Program-made: the position numbers and the translations under genes
DNA from: Streptacidiphilus fuscans
Lineage (GTDB): Bacteria > Actinomycetota > Actinomycetes > Streptomycetales > Streptomycetaceae
Direction: 5' to 3'
NCBI RefSeq assembly: GCF_015690355.1
Contig: NZ_JADPRT010000008.1
Coordinates: 14,908 to 78,907, forward strand
DNA length: 64,000 nucleotides
Notes under the pieces: generated by a model
Databases searched by the model: none
The model's input: the letters and a program-made list of their open reading frames with translations, nothing else
What the model was told of the DNA's origin: nothing
In this document: positions 44,923-53,745 of the stretch, piece after piece
Layout of the letters: each line of letters begins with the position of its first letter
How positions within the stretch are numbered: position 1 is the first letter of the stretch

Positions 44923-45885
44923 GTGATGTCCTACGTTCACCCCGAGCTCGCCCCCGTGCTGGAGAAGCTCCCCGAGCGTCCCGAGAACCCCGTGGCCGAC
45001 ATCCGGGCGACCAGGGACGGGTTCAAGGCGCTCATGGCACCGTGGATGGCGGCGGCCGCCGCCGACGCGTCCGTCCAGGTCGAGGAGGCGGCCTGCACCG
45101 GCCCGGACGGCAACCGGATCGACCTCCAGATGGTCCGCCCCACGGCACTGCCGCACGACGCGGCGCACCCGCTGCCCGCCGTGCTCTACATCCACGGCGG
45201 TGGCTTCTCCTTCGGCGAGTTGGACGGGCCGAGCCCGATGGCCCGTCAGGCAGCCGTCGCCGCAGGAGCGGTGGTCGTCAACGTGCACTACCGGCTCGCG
45301 CCGGAGCACCGCTACCCGGCCGGGGTGGAGGACTGCTACGCCGCGCTGGTCTGGACGGCCGCCCACGCGGAGGAGCTCGGCATCGACCCGGACCGGATCG
45401 CCGTCGCCGGGGCGTCGGCCGGAGCCTCGCTGACGGCGGCGGTCTGCCTGATGTCCCGCGACCGGGGCGGTCCGGCGGTCGCCTTCCAGGGCCTGCTGAT
45501 CCCGCTGCTGGACGACCGGGACGACTACCCGTCCCGGCGGCGGGTGACCGACACCCGCTTCACCAACGGCCCCGGCATACGCCACACCTGGGACACCTAC
45601 CTCGGCCCGGACCGCGGCGACGCCCCCGCCTACGCCGCACCCGCCCGCGCCGCCGACCTGCGCGGACTGCCCGCCGCCTACGTGCTGACCTGCGGCCTGG
45701 ATCCGCTCCGGGACGAGGGCCTCGACTTCGCGCGTCGGCTCATCGAGGCGGACGTCCCGGTCGAGATCAAGGACGTCCCCGGCGCGTGGCACCTCTTCGA
45801 GGCGTTCGCGCCGGACAGCACACTGGCCCGGCGGACCACCGCGCACTGGCTGCGCGCCCTGCGCGAGGCGCTCAACCCCGCCTGA
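44923..45885 (+). CDS. alpha/beta hydrolase, hormone-sensitive lipase type
   Basis: 320 aa. GGAGG (44909-44913) serves GTG 44923 or ATG 44926. Carboxylesterase-like family IV hydrolase: oxyanion motif HGGGFSFGELDGP near residue 90, nucleophile elbow GASAGASLTAA (Ser near 168), acid residue in CGLDPLRDEGLD and His in GAWHLFEAFAP near 290. Cytoplasmic, no signal peptide. The substrate is unknown. Divergent from the PadR-type regulator across a pair of direct repeats, so probably PadR-controlled. Confidence 0.93.
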   Translation: MMSYVHPELAPVLEKLPERPENPVADIRATRDGFKALMAPWMAAAAADASVQVEEAACTGPDGNRIDLQMVRPTALPHDAAHPLPAVLYIHGGGFSFGELDGPSPMARQAAVAAGAVVVNVHYRLAPEHRYPAGVEDCYAALVWTAAHAEELGIDPDRIAVAGASAGASLTAAVCLMSRDRGGPAVAFQGLLIPLLDDRDDYPSRRRVTDTRFTNGPGIRHTWDTYLGPDRGDAPAYAAPARAADLRGLPAAYVLTCGLDPLRDEGLDFARRLIEADVPVEIKDVPGAWHLFEAFAPDSTLARRTTAHWLRALREALNPA

Positions 45886-45902
45886 ACCAGACCCAGTTCG
45901 AG

Positions 45903-47132
45903 TCAGTCCACCAGGTCGCGGACGACGGCGTCGGCCAGCAGCCGGCCGCGCAGGGTGAGGACGGCGCGGCCCTGGGCGAAGGGCTCGGGGGCCAGCAGGC
46001 CGTCGGCGAGAGCGCGGTCCGCCGCCTCGCGGCCGGCCGGCTGGAGGAGGGTCAGCGGGCAGCCCTCGGAGAGGCGGAGTTCGAGCAGGATGCGCTCGAC
46101 GCGGCGGTCCTCGTCCGCGAGACGCTCACGCCCCTGCGCCGGGGTCTCGCCCGCGGCGAGGGCGGCGGCGTAGGCGGCGGGGTGCTTGCGGTTCCACCAG
46201 CGGACGCCGCCGACGTGGCTGTGCGCGCCCGGTCCCGCACCCCACCAGTCCGCGCCGGTCCAGTACAACTCGTTGTGGCGGCAGCGGGCGGCCTTCGAGG
46301 TGGCCCAGTTGGAGACCTCGTACCACTCCATGCCGGCGGCGGTGAGCCGCTCCTCGGCCTGGAGGTAGCGGTCGGCGTGGACGTCGTCGTCGGTCATCGG
46401 GATCTCCCCACGCCGGATCCGGGACGCCAGCTTGGTGCCCTCCTCCACGATCAGCGCGTAGGCGGAGATGTGGTCCGGCTCCGCCGAGAGCGCCGCGTCG
46501 AGCGAGGCGGCCCAGTCGTCGTCCGACTCCCCCGGGGTGCCGTAGATCAGGTCGAGGTTGACGTGCTCGAACCCGGCCTCGCGTGCCTCCGCGACGCAGG
46601 CCTGCGGGCGGCCGGGGGTGTGGTGCCGGTCGAGCAGCTGGAGCACGTGCGGGCGGACGCTCTGCATGCCGAAGCTGAGCCGGTTGAAGCCGCCCTCCCG
46701 CAGCTCCGCGAGGTACGCGGGGTCCACCGACTCCGGGTTGGCCTCGGTGGTCACCTCCGCGCCGGGCGCGAGGCCGAACTCGTCGCGGATCGCGGTGAGC
46801 ATCTGGACCAGGTCGGCGGCGGGCAGCAGCGTCGGCGTGCCGCCGCCGAGGAAGACGGTCTCCACCGGCACGTCCGCGTCCCCGAGCACCTTGCGGGCCG
46901 TGCGGATCTCGGCGACCAGGTGTTCGGCGTACGTCTCCTGCGAGGCCACCGTGCCGGAGGAGCGCAGCTCCGTCGCGGTGTAGGTGTTGAAGTCGCAGTA
47001 CCCGCAGCGGGTGGCGCAGTAGGGCACGTGGACGTAGAAGCCGAACGGACGCGTCCCGAGCCCGGCGAGGGCGGTCTCGGGAAGCGAACCGTCAGCCGGG
47101 ACGGCTTCGCCGTCAGGCAGAGCGGAAGGCAT
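45903..47132 (-). CDS. hemW: heme chaperone HemW, radical SAM family
   Basis: 409 aa from ATG 47132, giving the conserved MPSALPDGEAVP start. Formerly called oxygen-independent coproporphyrinogen oxidase; now HemW, which inserts heme into apo-proteins. The radical SAM cluster motif is CATRCGYCDFNTYT (near residue 38), then GGGTPTLLP, EANPESVDPAYL and the HemN C-terminal wing. A perfect 17-bp stem hairpin ends 2 bp upstream of the ATG, so no ribosome site is accessible; leaderless or coupled initiation is possible. Confidence 0.95.
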   Translation of the reverse strand: MPSALPDGEAVPADGSLPETALAGLGTRPFGFYVHVPYCATRCGYCDFNTYTATELRSSGTVASQETYAEHLVAEIRTARKVLGDADVPVETVFLGGGTPTLLPAADLVQMLTAIRDEFGLAPGAEVTTEANPESVDPAYLAELREGGFNRLSFGMQSVRPHVLQLLDRHHTPGRPQACVAEAREAGFEHVNLDLIYGTPGESDDDWAASLDAALSAEPDHISAYALIVEEGTKLASRIRRGEIPMTDDDVHADRYLQAEERLTAAGMEWYEVSNWATSKAARCRHNELYWTGADWWGAGPGAHSHVGGVRWWNRKHPAAYAAALAAGETPAQGRERLADEDRRVERILLELRLSEGCPLTLLQPAGREAADRALADGLLAPEPFAQGRAVLTLRGRLLADAVVRDLVD

Positions 47133-47133
47133 G

Positions 47134-47178
47134 AGACCCATTGTCCGCGATCCCCGAGGGGTCGCGGACAATGGGTCT
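47134..47178 (-). terminator. perfect 17-bp hairpin between fadD-type gene and hemW
   Basis: Arms AGACCCATTGTCCGCGA (47134-47150) and its exact complement (47162-47178), with an 11-nt loop that itself pairs CCCC/GGGG. It lies 54 bp downstream of the acyl-CoA synthetase stop and 2 bp upstream of hemW. Likely terminates the synthetase transcript; no U-run follows. Confidence 0.75.
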
Positions 47179-47231
47179 GCCGCCCGGCCTTCCGCCGGGC
47201 CCAGCGGTCAGGCTTCCGCCGGGCCTACCGG

Positions 47232-49160
47232 TCAGGCCTCGCGCGAGCCCTCGTACATCGCCTCGATCAGCGCCGCGTTCTCGCGCTCCACGACCGGGCG
47301 CTTGACCTTCAGGCTCGGCGTCAGCTCGCCGTGCTCGATGTCCAGGTCGCGCGGGAGGACGGTGAACTTCTTGACCGTCTGCCAGCGCTGCAGCTGGCCG
47401 TTGAGCTCGTCGACGAAGCCGCTGATCAGCTTGTGCGTCTCCGGCGAGGTGCAGACCTCGGCGTAGGACCTGCCGGCCTGGCCGTTGTCGCCCGCCCACT
47501 GCATGATGGCTGGCTCGTCCAGGGTGATCAGCGCGGTGCAGAAGTTGCGGCCGTTGCCGATGACCAGGATGTTGCTGACGAACGGGCAGACCGCCTTGAA
47601 CCGGCCCTCGACCTCGCTCGGGGCGACGTACTTGCCGCCGGAGGTCTTGAACATGTCCTTCTTGCGGTCGGTGATCCGCAGGAAGCCGTCCTTGTCGAGC
47701 TCGCCGATGTCGCCGGTGTGGAACCAGCCGTCGGACTCCAGGACCTCGGCGGTCTTCTCCGGCTGGTTGTGGTAGCCGCGCATGACGCCGGGGCCGCGGA
47801 GCAGGACCTCGCCGTCCTCGGCGATGCGGACCTCGGTGCCCGGGAGCGGGCGGCCGACCGTGCCGACGCGGTAGCCCTCGCCGGGGTTGACCGTGGAGCC
47901 GGCGCTGCTCTCGCTCAGGCCGTAGCCCTCCAGGATGTGGACGCCGACGCCGGAGAAGAAGAAGTTGATGTCCGGCGCGAGCGCCGCCGAGCCGGAGACG
48001 CAGGCACGCAGCCGACCGCCGAAGGCGTCGCGGATCTTCGCGTAGACGAGCTTGTCCGCGACCGCGTGCTTGGCCTGGAGCGGGAAGGGGACGGTCCGCG
48101 CACCGGTGGCGATCTGGTTCTTCTGCGCGGTCTCGGCGTACTCGCGGGCGACGCCGGCCGCCCACATGAAGATCTTGTACTTGGCGCCGCCCTCGGCCCG
48201 GGCCTTGCTGGCGATGCCGTTGTAGACCTTCTCGAAGATGCGCGGCGCGGCCGCCATGTACGTCGGCTGGACCACCGGCAGGTTGGTGATGATCTTGTCG
48301 ACGCGACCGTCGACGGCGATCACCGAGCCCTGCTGGATGTGACCCGAGGTCAGCGTCTTGCCGAAGACGTGCGACAGCGGCAGCCACAGGTACTGCACGT
48401 CGGTGTCGTCGGTCAGGCCCAGCGAGGACTGCGCGGCGGCCTGGTAGGACCAGCAGTCGTGGACCAGGCGGACGCCCTTGGGACGGCCGGTGGTACCGGA
48501 GGTGTAGATCAGCGTGGCCAACTGCTCGCGCTTGATCCCGGCGACGGCGTCGGTGACCTCGTCGGGGTGGTCCTTGAGGTGGGCGGCGCCGCGCTCCTCC
48601 AGCTCGGACAGGCCGAGCACCTCGACCCCCGCGGCAGCGGCAGCGGAGGCCGCGTCGCCCTCGGGCTTGCTGCCGTCGATGGTGACGACCGACCGCAGCT
48701 CGGGCGTCTCGGCCAGCACACCGAGGATCTTGGCGAGCTGCTTGGCGTCCTCGACGACGATGGCGCGGCTGCCGGAGTCGGAGAGGATGAACGCGGTCTC
48801 CTCGGCGTTGGTGCTCGGGTAGACGGCGGTGACGGCCGCGCCCGCGCACATGATGCCGAGGTCGGCGAGGATCCACTCGATGCGGGTGGAGCAGGAGATG
48901 CCGACGCGCTGCTCCGGCTCGATCCCCAGGGACATCAGCCCGGCCGCGATGTGCTGCACACGCTCTGCCGCCTGGCCCCACGTCATCGGTCGCCACTGCT
49001 CGGCGCCCGGGGTGCCGTCCGCGGCGTGCTCGTCCACCGGCACGGGGTAGCGGTAGGCGACCCGGTCGGGGGTGGCCGCCACGCGGGCCAGGAAAAGCTG
49101 GGCAACGGACTCGGGGCGGTTGTCCAGCAGGGGTTCTGCGACGAGCGGCTTCAAGCTCAC
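47232..49160 (-). CDS. long-chain acyl-CoA synthetase
   Basis: 642 aa from GTG 49160, with GGAGGAA upstream. ANL-superfamily AMP-forming ligase that activates fatty acids with CoA. Motifs: P-loop-like ATLIYTSGTTGRPKGVRL near residue 205, YGLSESSAGSTVNPGEGYRVGTVG, and C-terminal GWFHTGDIGELDKDGFLRITDRKKDMFKTSGGKYV. Streptomycete orthologue of this locus is a fadD-type gene. The promoter region is AT-rich with a plausible TTGCTT-N16-TTAAAT box (49333-49360). Confidence 0.96.
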   Translation of the reverse strand: MSLKPLVAEPLLDNRPESVAQLFLARVAATPDRVAYRYPVPVDEHAADGTPGAEQWRPMTWGQAAERVQHIAAGLMSLGIEPEQRVGISCSTRIEWILADLGIMCAGAAVTAVYPSTNAEETAFILSDSGSRAIVVEDAKQLAKILGVLAETPELRSVVTIDGSKPEGDAASAAAAAGVEVLGLSELEERGAAHLKDHPDEVTDAVAGIKREQLATLIYTSGTTGRPKGVRLVHDCWSYQAAAQSSLGLTDDTDVQYLWLPLSHVFGKTLTSGHIQQGSVIAVDGRVDKIITNLPVVQPTYMAAAPRIFEKVYNGIASKARAEGGAKYKIFMWAAGVAREYAETAQKNQIATGARTVPFPLQAKHAVADKLVYAKIRDAFGGRLRACVSGSAALAPDINFFFSGVGVHILEGYGLSESSAGSTVNPGEGYRVGTVGRPLPGTEVRIAEDGEVLLRGPGVMRGYHNQPEKTAEVLESDGWFHTGDIGELDKDGFLRITDRKKDMFKTSGGKYVAPSEVEGRFKAVCPFVSNILVIGNGRNFCTALITLDEPAIMQWAGDNGQAGRSYAEVCTSPETHKLISGFVDELNGQLQRWQTVKKFTVLPRDLDIEHGELTPSLKVKRPVVERENAALIEAMYEGSREA

Positions 49161-49332
49161 GGCTTCCTCCGGTGCCCGTCCGGCCGGTATGGGGCGGCGG
49201 GAGGGCTGATGCGGTGCGGACGGCGGGGGCGGTGCAGAGGTGACGCGGGTGCTGCGGTGACACGGTGCTGCGCTGGGGTGATGCAGAAGTGGGGTGGTGC
49301 ACAGGGGGTGGCTGCTGATGCTGCTGATGTTT

Positions 49333-49360
49333 ATTTAACTCATCAGTAACTGGCAAGCAA
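49333..49360 (-). promoter_or_regulatory. candidate promoter of acyl-CoA synthetase gene
   Basis: TTGCTT (49355-49360) and TTAAAT (49333-49338) on the minus strand, spaced 16 bp, about 170 bp upstream of the start. A nearby TTACT-N4-AGTTAA imperfect inverted repeat overlaps the -10 region and could bind a repressor. Confidence 0.45.
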
Positions 49361-49403
49361 CGATCAGAGTAGGCCGTTCTCGCCCTGTGCGTAAGGGGGG
49401 ATC

Positions 49404-49436
49404 TGTGGTGTGGACCACACTACTTGCCGGTCGGCA
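49404..49436. promoter_or_regulatory. operator-like palindromes upstream of ABC exporter
   Basis: TGTGGT-N4-ACCACA (49404-49419) and TGCCG-GT-CGGCA (49425-49436) in the 539-bp divergent gap between the synthetase gene and the ABC exporter (start 49700). Otherwise the gap shows no gene I can support; a 148-codon frame from 49567 overlaps the exporter in another frame. Confidence 0.4.
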
Positions 49437-49699
49437 GGTAAGCTATCTACGATGAGCCGCCGCGCACTCGGAAACCGACCGTACACCGCGCGCACGTAGC
49501 ATGCGGGCCCGCGAGGCGCAATAAATCCATAGCCGCCCGCCCGACAACCGGGTACGGTGTACGCAGATGAGGATCGCTCACTCCGTCCCCTCGTCATATC
49601 CGCACAAAGCCCGCACCCCAGCGCCACAGCACCCAGAGCCATGCGACTGTCCAGAACACCCCACGCCCGAGCACTACCGAGCTTCACTGAGAGACCCGA

Positions 49700-51433
49700 G
49701 TGCTGATCCGACTCCTGCGCGCCCACCTGAGGCCCTACTCCAGGCCGATCACCCTGCTGGTACTGCTCCAGCTGGTCCAGACGATCGCCACCCTCTACCT
49801 TCCCACCCTCAACGCCGACATCATCGACAACGGCGTGGTCAAGGGCGACACCGGCTACATCCTGCAGACCGGCGGCGTGATGATCGGGGTCACGCTGGCC
49901 CAGGTCGTCTGCGCCATCGGCGCGGTGTACTTCGGCGCCCGCACCGCCATGGCCCTCGGCCGCGACATGCGCGCCTCCGTCTTCAACCGGGTCCAGGAGT
50001 TCTCGACCCGTGAGGTGGGCCAGTTCGGCGCTCCGTCGCTGATCACCCGCAGCACGAACGACGTGCAGCAGGTGCAGATGCTGGTGCTGATGACCTTCAC
50101 GCTGATGGTCTCCGCGCCGATCATGTGCGTCGGCGGCATCATCATGGCGCTCAACCAGGACGTCCAGCTGTCGACGCTGCTGGTCGCCATCGTCCCGATC
50201 CTGGGCGTCATGATCGGCATCATCGTCAGCCGGATGCGTCCGCTGTTCCGCTCCATGCAGGAGCGGATCGACACGGTCAACCGCGTGCTGCGCGAGCAGA
50301 TCAGCGGCCTGCGCGTGATCCGGGCCTTCGTCAAGGACACCCACGAGCGGGACCGCTTCCAGGCGGCCAACGACGACCTGACCGACGTCGGTCTGCGCGT
50401 CGGCCGACTGATGGCGCTGATGTTCCCGCTGGTCATGATGGTGGTGAACCTGTCCAGCGTGGCCGTGATGTGGTTCGGTGCGCACCGGATCGACAGCGGC
50501 GGCATGCAGATCGGTGCGCTGACCGCGTTCCTCAGCTACCTGATGCAGATCCTGATGTCGGTCATGATGGCCACCTTCATGTTCATGATGGTGCCGCGCG
50601 CCGAGGTCTGCGCCGAGCGCATCCAGGAGGTGCTGGACACCGACACCACGGTCGTCCCGCCGAGCAGCCCGGTGCGCGAGCTGTCGCGTCACGGGTTCTT
50701 GGAGCTGCGCGGCGCGGAGTTCCGCTACCCGGGCGCCGAGGCGTCCGTGCTGCGGGACGTCACCTTCACCGCGCGTCCGGGCGAGACCACGGCGATCATC
50801 GGCTCGACCGGCGCGGGCAAGACCACGCTGCTCAACCTGATCCCCCGGCTCTCCGACGCCACCGACGGCTCGGTCTTCGTCGACGGCGTCGACGTGCGCG
50901 AGCTGGATCCGGCGCTGCTGGCCCGGACGATCGGGCTGGTGCCGCAGAAGCCCTACCTCTTCACCGGCACCGTCGCCTCCAACCTCCGCTACGGCAACCC
51001 GGACGCGACCGACGAGGACCTCTGGGCCGCGCTGGAGACCGCGCAGGCGAAGGACTTCGTCAGCGAGCTCGCCGAGGGGTTGAACGCCCCGATCGCGCAG
51101 GGCGGGACCAACGTCTCCGGCGGTCAGCGGCAGCGTCTGGCCATCGCCCGCGCGCTGGTCCGCAGGCCGGAGATCTACCTCTTCGACGACTCGTTCTCGG
51201 CGCTCGACTACGCCACCGACGCCCGGCTGCGGGCGGCGCTGTCGCAGGAGACCTCCGAGGCGACCGTCGTCATCGTCGCCCAGCGCGTCAGCACCATCCG
51301 CGACGCGGACCGGATCATCGTCCTCGACGAGGGCGCGGTTGTCGGCGAGGGCACGCACCACGAACTGATGGACGACAACGAGACGTACCGCGAGATCGTC
51401 CTTTCGCAGCTCACCGAGGAGGAGGCCGCGTGA
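49700..51433 (+). CDS. ABC exporter subunit 1 (permease-ATPase)
   Basis: 577 aa from GTG 49700. Type IV ABC half-transporter: six membrane helices in residues 15-300, then a nucleotide-binding domain with Walker A GSTGAGKTTLL, signature VSGGQRQRLAIARAL and Walker B YLFDDSFSALD. The usual catalytic Glu after the Walker B Asp is Asp here, marking the degenerate half of a heterodimer. Subunit 2 follows. The pair probably exports lipids, drugs or peptides; I cannot say which. A 4-bp overlap links its stop to the small frame after it. Confidence 0.95.
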   Translation: MLIRLLRAHLRPYSRPITLLVLLQLVQTIATLYLPTLNADIIDNGVVKGDTGYILQTGGVMIGVTLAQVVCAIGAVYFGARTAMALGRDMRASVFNRVQEFSTREVGQFGAPSLITRSTNDVQQVQMLVLMTFTLMVSAPIMCVGGIIMALNQDVQLSTLLVAIVPILGVMIGIIVSRMRPLFRSMQERIDTVNRVLREQISGLRVIRAFVKDTHERDRFQAANDDLTDVGLRVGRLMALMFPLVMMVVNLSSVAVMWFGAHRIDSGGMQIGALTAFLSYLMQILMSVMMATFMFMMVPRAEVCAERIQEVLDTDTTVVPPSSPVRELSRHGFLELRGAEFRYPGAEASVLRDVTFTARPGETTAIIGSTGAGKTTLLNLIPRLSDATDGSVFVDGVDVRELDPALLARTIGLVPQKPYLFTGTVASNLRYGNPDATDEDLWAALETAQAKDFVSELAEGLNAPIAQGGTNVSGGQRQRLAIARALVRRPEIYLFDDSFSALDYATDARLRAALSQETSEATVVIVAQRVSTIRDADRIIVLDEGAVVGEGTHHELMDDNETYREIVLSQLTEEEAA

Positions 51434-51552
51434 GCGCGCAGCTGAGGAGCAGCGCAGGGTGGGGGTCTGCACTGCGAGGAACGAGCAGCGCAGACCCCCG
51501 GCCGAAGCGGAACCGAAGCGGAGCACGAGCGACCGAGAAGGGCACAGCGTGA
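51430..51552 (+). CDS. possible 40-aa coupled small protein
   Basis: GTG 51430 overlaps the subunit 1 stop by 4 bp (GTGA), and its own TGA overlaps the GTG start of subunit 2, again by 4 bp. The 40-aa product is basic and Ser/Arg-rich (SADPRPKRNRSGARATEKG) without a known domain. Either it is translated to couple the two exporter genes, or the region is a non-coding spacer with the hairpin inside. Translation is not proven. Confidence 0.3.
   Translation: MSAQLRSSAGWGSALRGTSSADPRPKRNRSGARATEKGTA
51461..51499 (+). other. intercistronic hairpin between exporter subunits
   Basis: Stem GGGGGTCTGC (51461-51470) and GCAGACCCCC (51490-51499), loop 19 nt. An 11-bp direct repeat GAGCAGCGCAG sits at 51447 and 51483. 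It may adjust subunit ratio by slowing ribosomes or protecting mRNA. Confidence 0.6.
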
Positions 51553-53510
51553 GTAGCGGAGGCGACGAGGCGAAGGCGGCGGCGAGCCGCCGTCCCGGAC
51601 CGGCCATGGGGCCGGGCCGGTTCATGGGCGCGCAGCCCGGCGAGAAGTCGATGGACTTCAAGGTCTCCGGCAAGCGGCTGCTGGGCCGGCTGCGGCCCGA
51701 ACGGCCGCTGATCCTGGGCGTGTTGGCGCTGGCCACGGTCAGCGTCACGCTCCAGGTCATAGGCCCGAAGGTGCTCGGTCACGCGACCGACCTGATCTTC
51801 GGCGGCTACATCGGCAAGCTGATCGGCAAGCACCCGCAGGCCGTCTCGGGCGGGCACGCGCCCTCCCACCAGCAGCAGGAGTTGCTCTCCACCATCCACT
51901 TCACCCCGGGTGTGGGCATCGACTTCGGCGCGGTCGGCACGGTGCTGCTCTGGGCCGCGCTCATCTACGCCTTCGCGGGCCTGTGCGGCGTGATCCAGGC
52001 GCGGCTGGCCAACGTGGCCGTGCAGCGTGCCGCCAACCGGCTGCGCGGCGACGTCGAGGACAAGCTGTCCCGGCTGCCGCTGAGTTACTACGACAAGCAG
52101 CCGCGCGGCGAGGTGCTGAGCCGGGTCACCAACGACATCGACAACATCGCCACCACGCTCCAGCAGACGATGTCGCAGATCATCGCCTCGCTGCTGACCG
52201 TGGTGGGCGTGCTGGCGATGATGTTCTACATCTCCTGGCTGCTGGCGCTGATCGCGCTGGTGTCGATCCCGGCCTCGGCCGTGATCGCGGCCAAGGTCGG
52301 CAAGCGGGCGCAGCCGCAGTTCGTCCAGCAGTGGAAGTCCACCGGCAAGCTGAACGCCCACATCGAGGAGATGTACACCGGCCACTCGCTGGTCAAGGTG
52401 TTCGGCCGCCAGGAGGAGGCCGCGGCGCAGTTCCACGAGGAGAACGAGAAGCTCTACGCGAGCAGCTTCCGGGCGCAGTTCATCTCGGGTCTGATCCAGC
52501 CGTGCATGATGTTCATCGGCAACCTCAACTACGTCGCGGTCGCCGTGGTCGGCGGTCTGCGGGTGGCGTCCGGGGCGCTGTCGATCGGTGACGTCCAGGC
52601 CTTCATCCAGTACTCGCGCCAGTTCAGCCAGCCGCTGACGCAGGTCGCGGCGATGGCCAACCTGGTGCAGTCCGGCGTGGCCTCGGCCGAGCGCGTCTTC
52701 GAGCTGCTGGACGCGCCCGAGCAGACGCCGGAGCCGGAGCAGCCGGAGCGTCCGGAGATCGTCCAGGGCAAGGTGGCCTTCGAGCACGTGGCCTTCCGCT
52801 ACGACCCGGAGAAGCCGCTGATCGAGGACCTGTCGCTGGTCGCCGACCCCGGCCACACCGTGGCCATCGTCGGCCCGACCGGCGCGGGCAAGACCACGCT
52901 GGTCAACCTGCTGATGCGGTTCTACGAGGTGACGGGCGGTCGGATCACGCTCGACGGCGTGGACATCGCGGCCATGAACCGCGAGGAGCTGCGCAGCCAC
53001 ATCGGCATGGTGCTCCAGGACACCTGGCTCTTCGGCGGCAGCATCGCCGAGAACATCGCCTACGGCTCCGAGGGCGCCACCCGCGACCAGGTCGTCGCGG
53101 CGGCCAAGGCCGCCCACGTCGACCGCTTCGTGCGGACCCTCCCCGAGGGCTACGACACCGTCATCGACGACGAGGGCACCGGCGTCAGCGCGGGCGAGAA
53201 GCAGCTGATCACCATCGCGCGGGCGTTCCTGGCGGAGCCGTCGATCCTGGTCCTGGACGAGGCGACGAGCTCGGTCGACACGCGTACCGAGGTGCTGATC
53301 CAGCGCGCCATGGCCAAGCTGCGCGCGGGCCGCACGGCGTTCGTGATCGCCCACCGGCTCTCCACGATCCGCGACGCCGACACCATCCTGGTGATGGAGA
53401 ACGGCGCGATCGTCGAACAGGGCGACCACACCTCGCTGCTGTTGCAGGACGGCGCGTACGCCCGGCTCTACAAGGCGCAGTTCGCGCAGGCCGTGGCCGA
53501 GGTGGACTGA
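51549..53510 (+). CDS. ABC exporter subunit 2 (permease-ATPase)
   Basis: 653 aa from GTG 51549, with GAAGG before it. An N-terminal extension (GGDEAKAAASRRPGPAMGPG) precedes six membrane helices and a C-terminal ATPase. Walker A GPTGAGKTTLV, Walker B ILVLDEATSS with the catalytic Glu intact, but the signature is VSAGEKQL instead of LSGGQ. With subunit 1's altered Walker B, both deviations fall into the same composite ATP site, as in TM287/288-type exporters. A strong terminator follows. Confidence 0.95.
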   Translation: MSSGGDEAKAAASRRPGPAMGPGRFMGAQPGEKSMDFKVSGKRLLGRLRPERPLILGVLALATVSVTLQVIGPKVLGHATDLIFGGYIGKLIGKHPQAVSGGHAPSHQQQELLSTIHFTPGVGIDFGAVGTVLLWAALIYAFAGLCGVIQARLANVAVQRAANRLRGDVEDKLSRLPLSYYDKQPRGEVLSRVTNDIDNIATTLQQTMSQIIASLLTVVGVLAMMFYISWLLALIALVSIPASAVIAAKVGKRAQPQFVQQWKSTGKLNAHIEEMYTGHSLVKVFGRQEEAAAQFHEENEKLYASSFRAQFISGLIQPCMMFIGNLNYVAVAVVGGLRVASGALSIGDVQAFIQYSRQFSQPLTQVAAMANLVQSGVASAERVFELLDAPEQTPEPEQPERPEIVQGKVAFEHVAFRYDPEKPLIEDLSLVADPGHTVAIVGPTGAGKTTLVNLLMRFYEVTGGRITLDGVDIAAMNREELRSHIGMVLQDTWLFGGSIAENIAYGSEGATRDQVVAAAKAAHVDRFVRTLPEGYDTVIDDEGTGVSAGEKQLITIARAFLAEPSILVLDEATSSVDTRTEVLIQRAMAKLRAGRTAFVIAHRLSTIRDADTILVMENGAIVEQGDHTSLLLQDGAYARLYKAQFAQAVAEVD

Positions 53511-53520
53511 CCGACTGACG
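53505..53520 (+). repeat. 8-bp duplication containing a stop codon
   Basis: GACTGACC (53505-53512) then GACTGACG (53513-53520). The TGA in unit one (53508-53510) is the stop codon of ABC subunit 2, and the second TGA is 8 bp further, in another frame. Confidence 0.75.
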
Positions 53521-53534
53521 GTTCGTCAAAGACC

Positions 53535-53572
53535 GGTGCCCGCTCCCACCATGGGGGCGGGCACCAGTTTTC
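53535..53572 (+). terminator. intrinsic terminator after ABC exporter
   Basis: A 13-bp stem (GGTGCCCGCTCCC with one G-T pair against GGGGGCGGGCACC, 53535-53565), loop ACCAT, then AGTTTTCT. Well placed 25 bp after the exporter stop. One of the few U-rich terminators in this window. Confidence 0.9.
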
Positions 53573-53745
53573 TGTGGACGGTCGGTGCACGTGCGACCCT
53601 TTCCGGAACCGGCTCTACATGCGTAGCATGCACGTGGCATGACCGCGCCACGACAGCGGCGCGCCCTTTGCTGTCATGCCGTCAGCTCGGCGTTCCCGCA
53701 CGTGCTTTGCCGTCCTGTACGACGACACCACGGAGGCGCTACGCA

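Noticed and set aside
45042..49349. 1435-codon frame on the plus strand
   Set aside because: Runs antisense through hemW and the acyl-CoA synthetase and out of frame through the hydrolase. Composition is Arg/Gly/Asp/Val rich without domains. It is a codon-bias shadow.
49567..50013. 148-codon frame from ATG 49567
   Set aside because: Most of it overlaps the start of the ABC exporter in another frame, and the product is Pro/Arg/His-rich low complexity.
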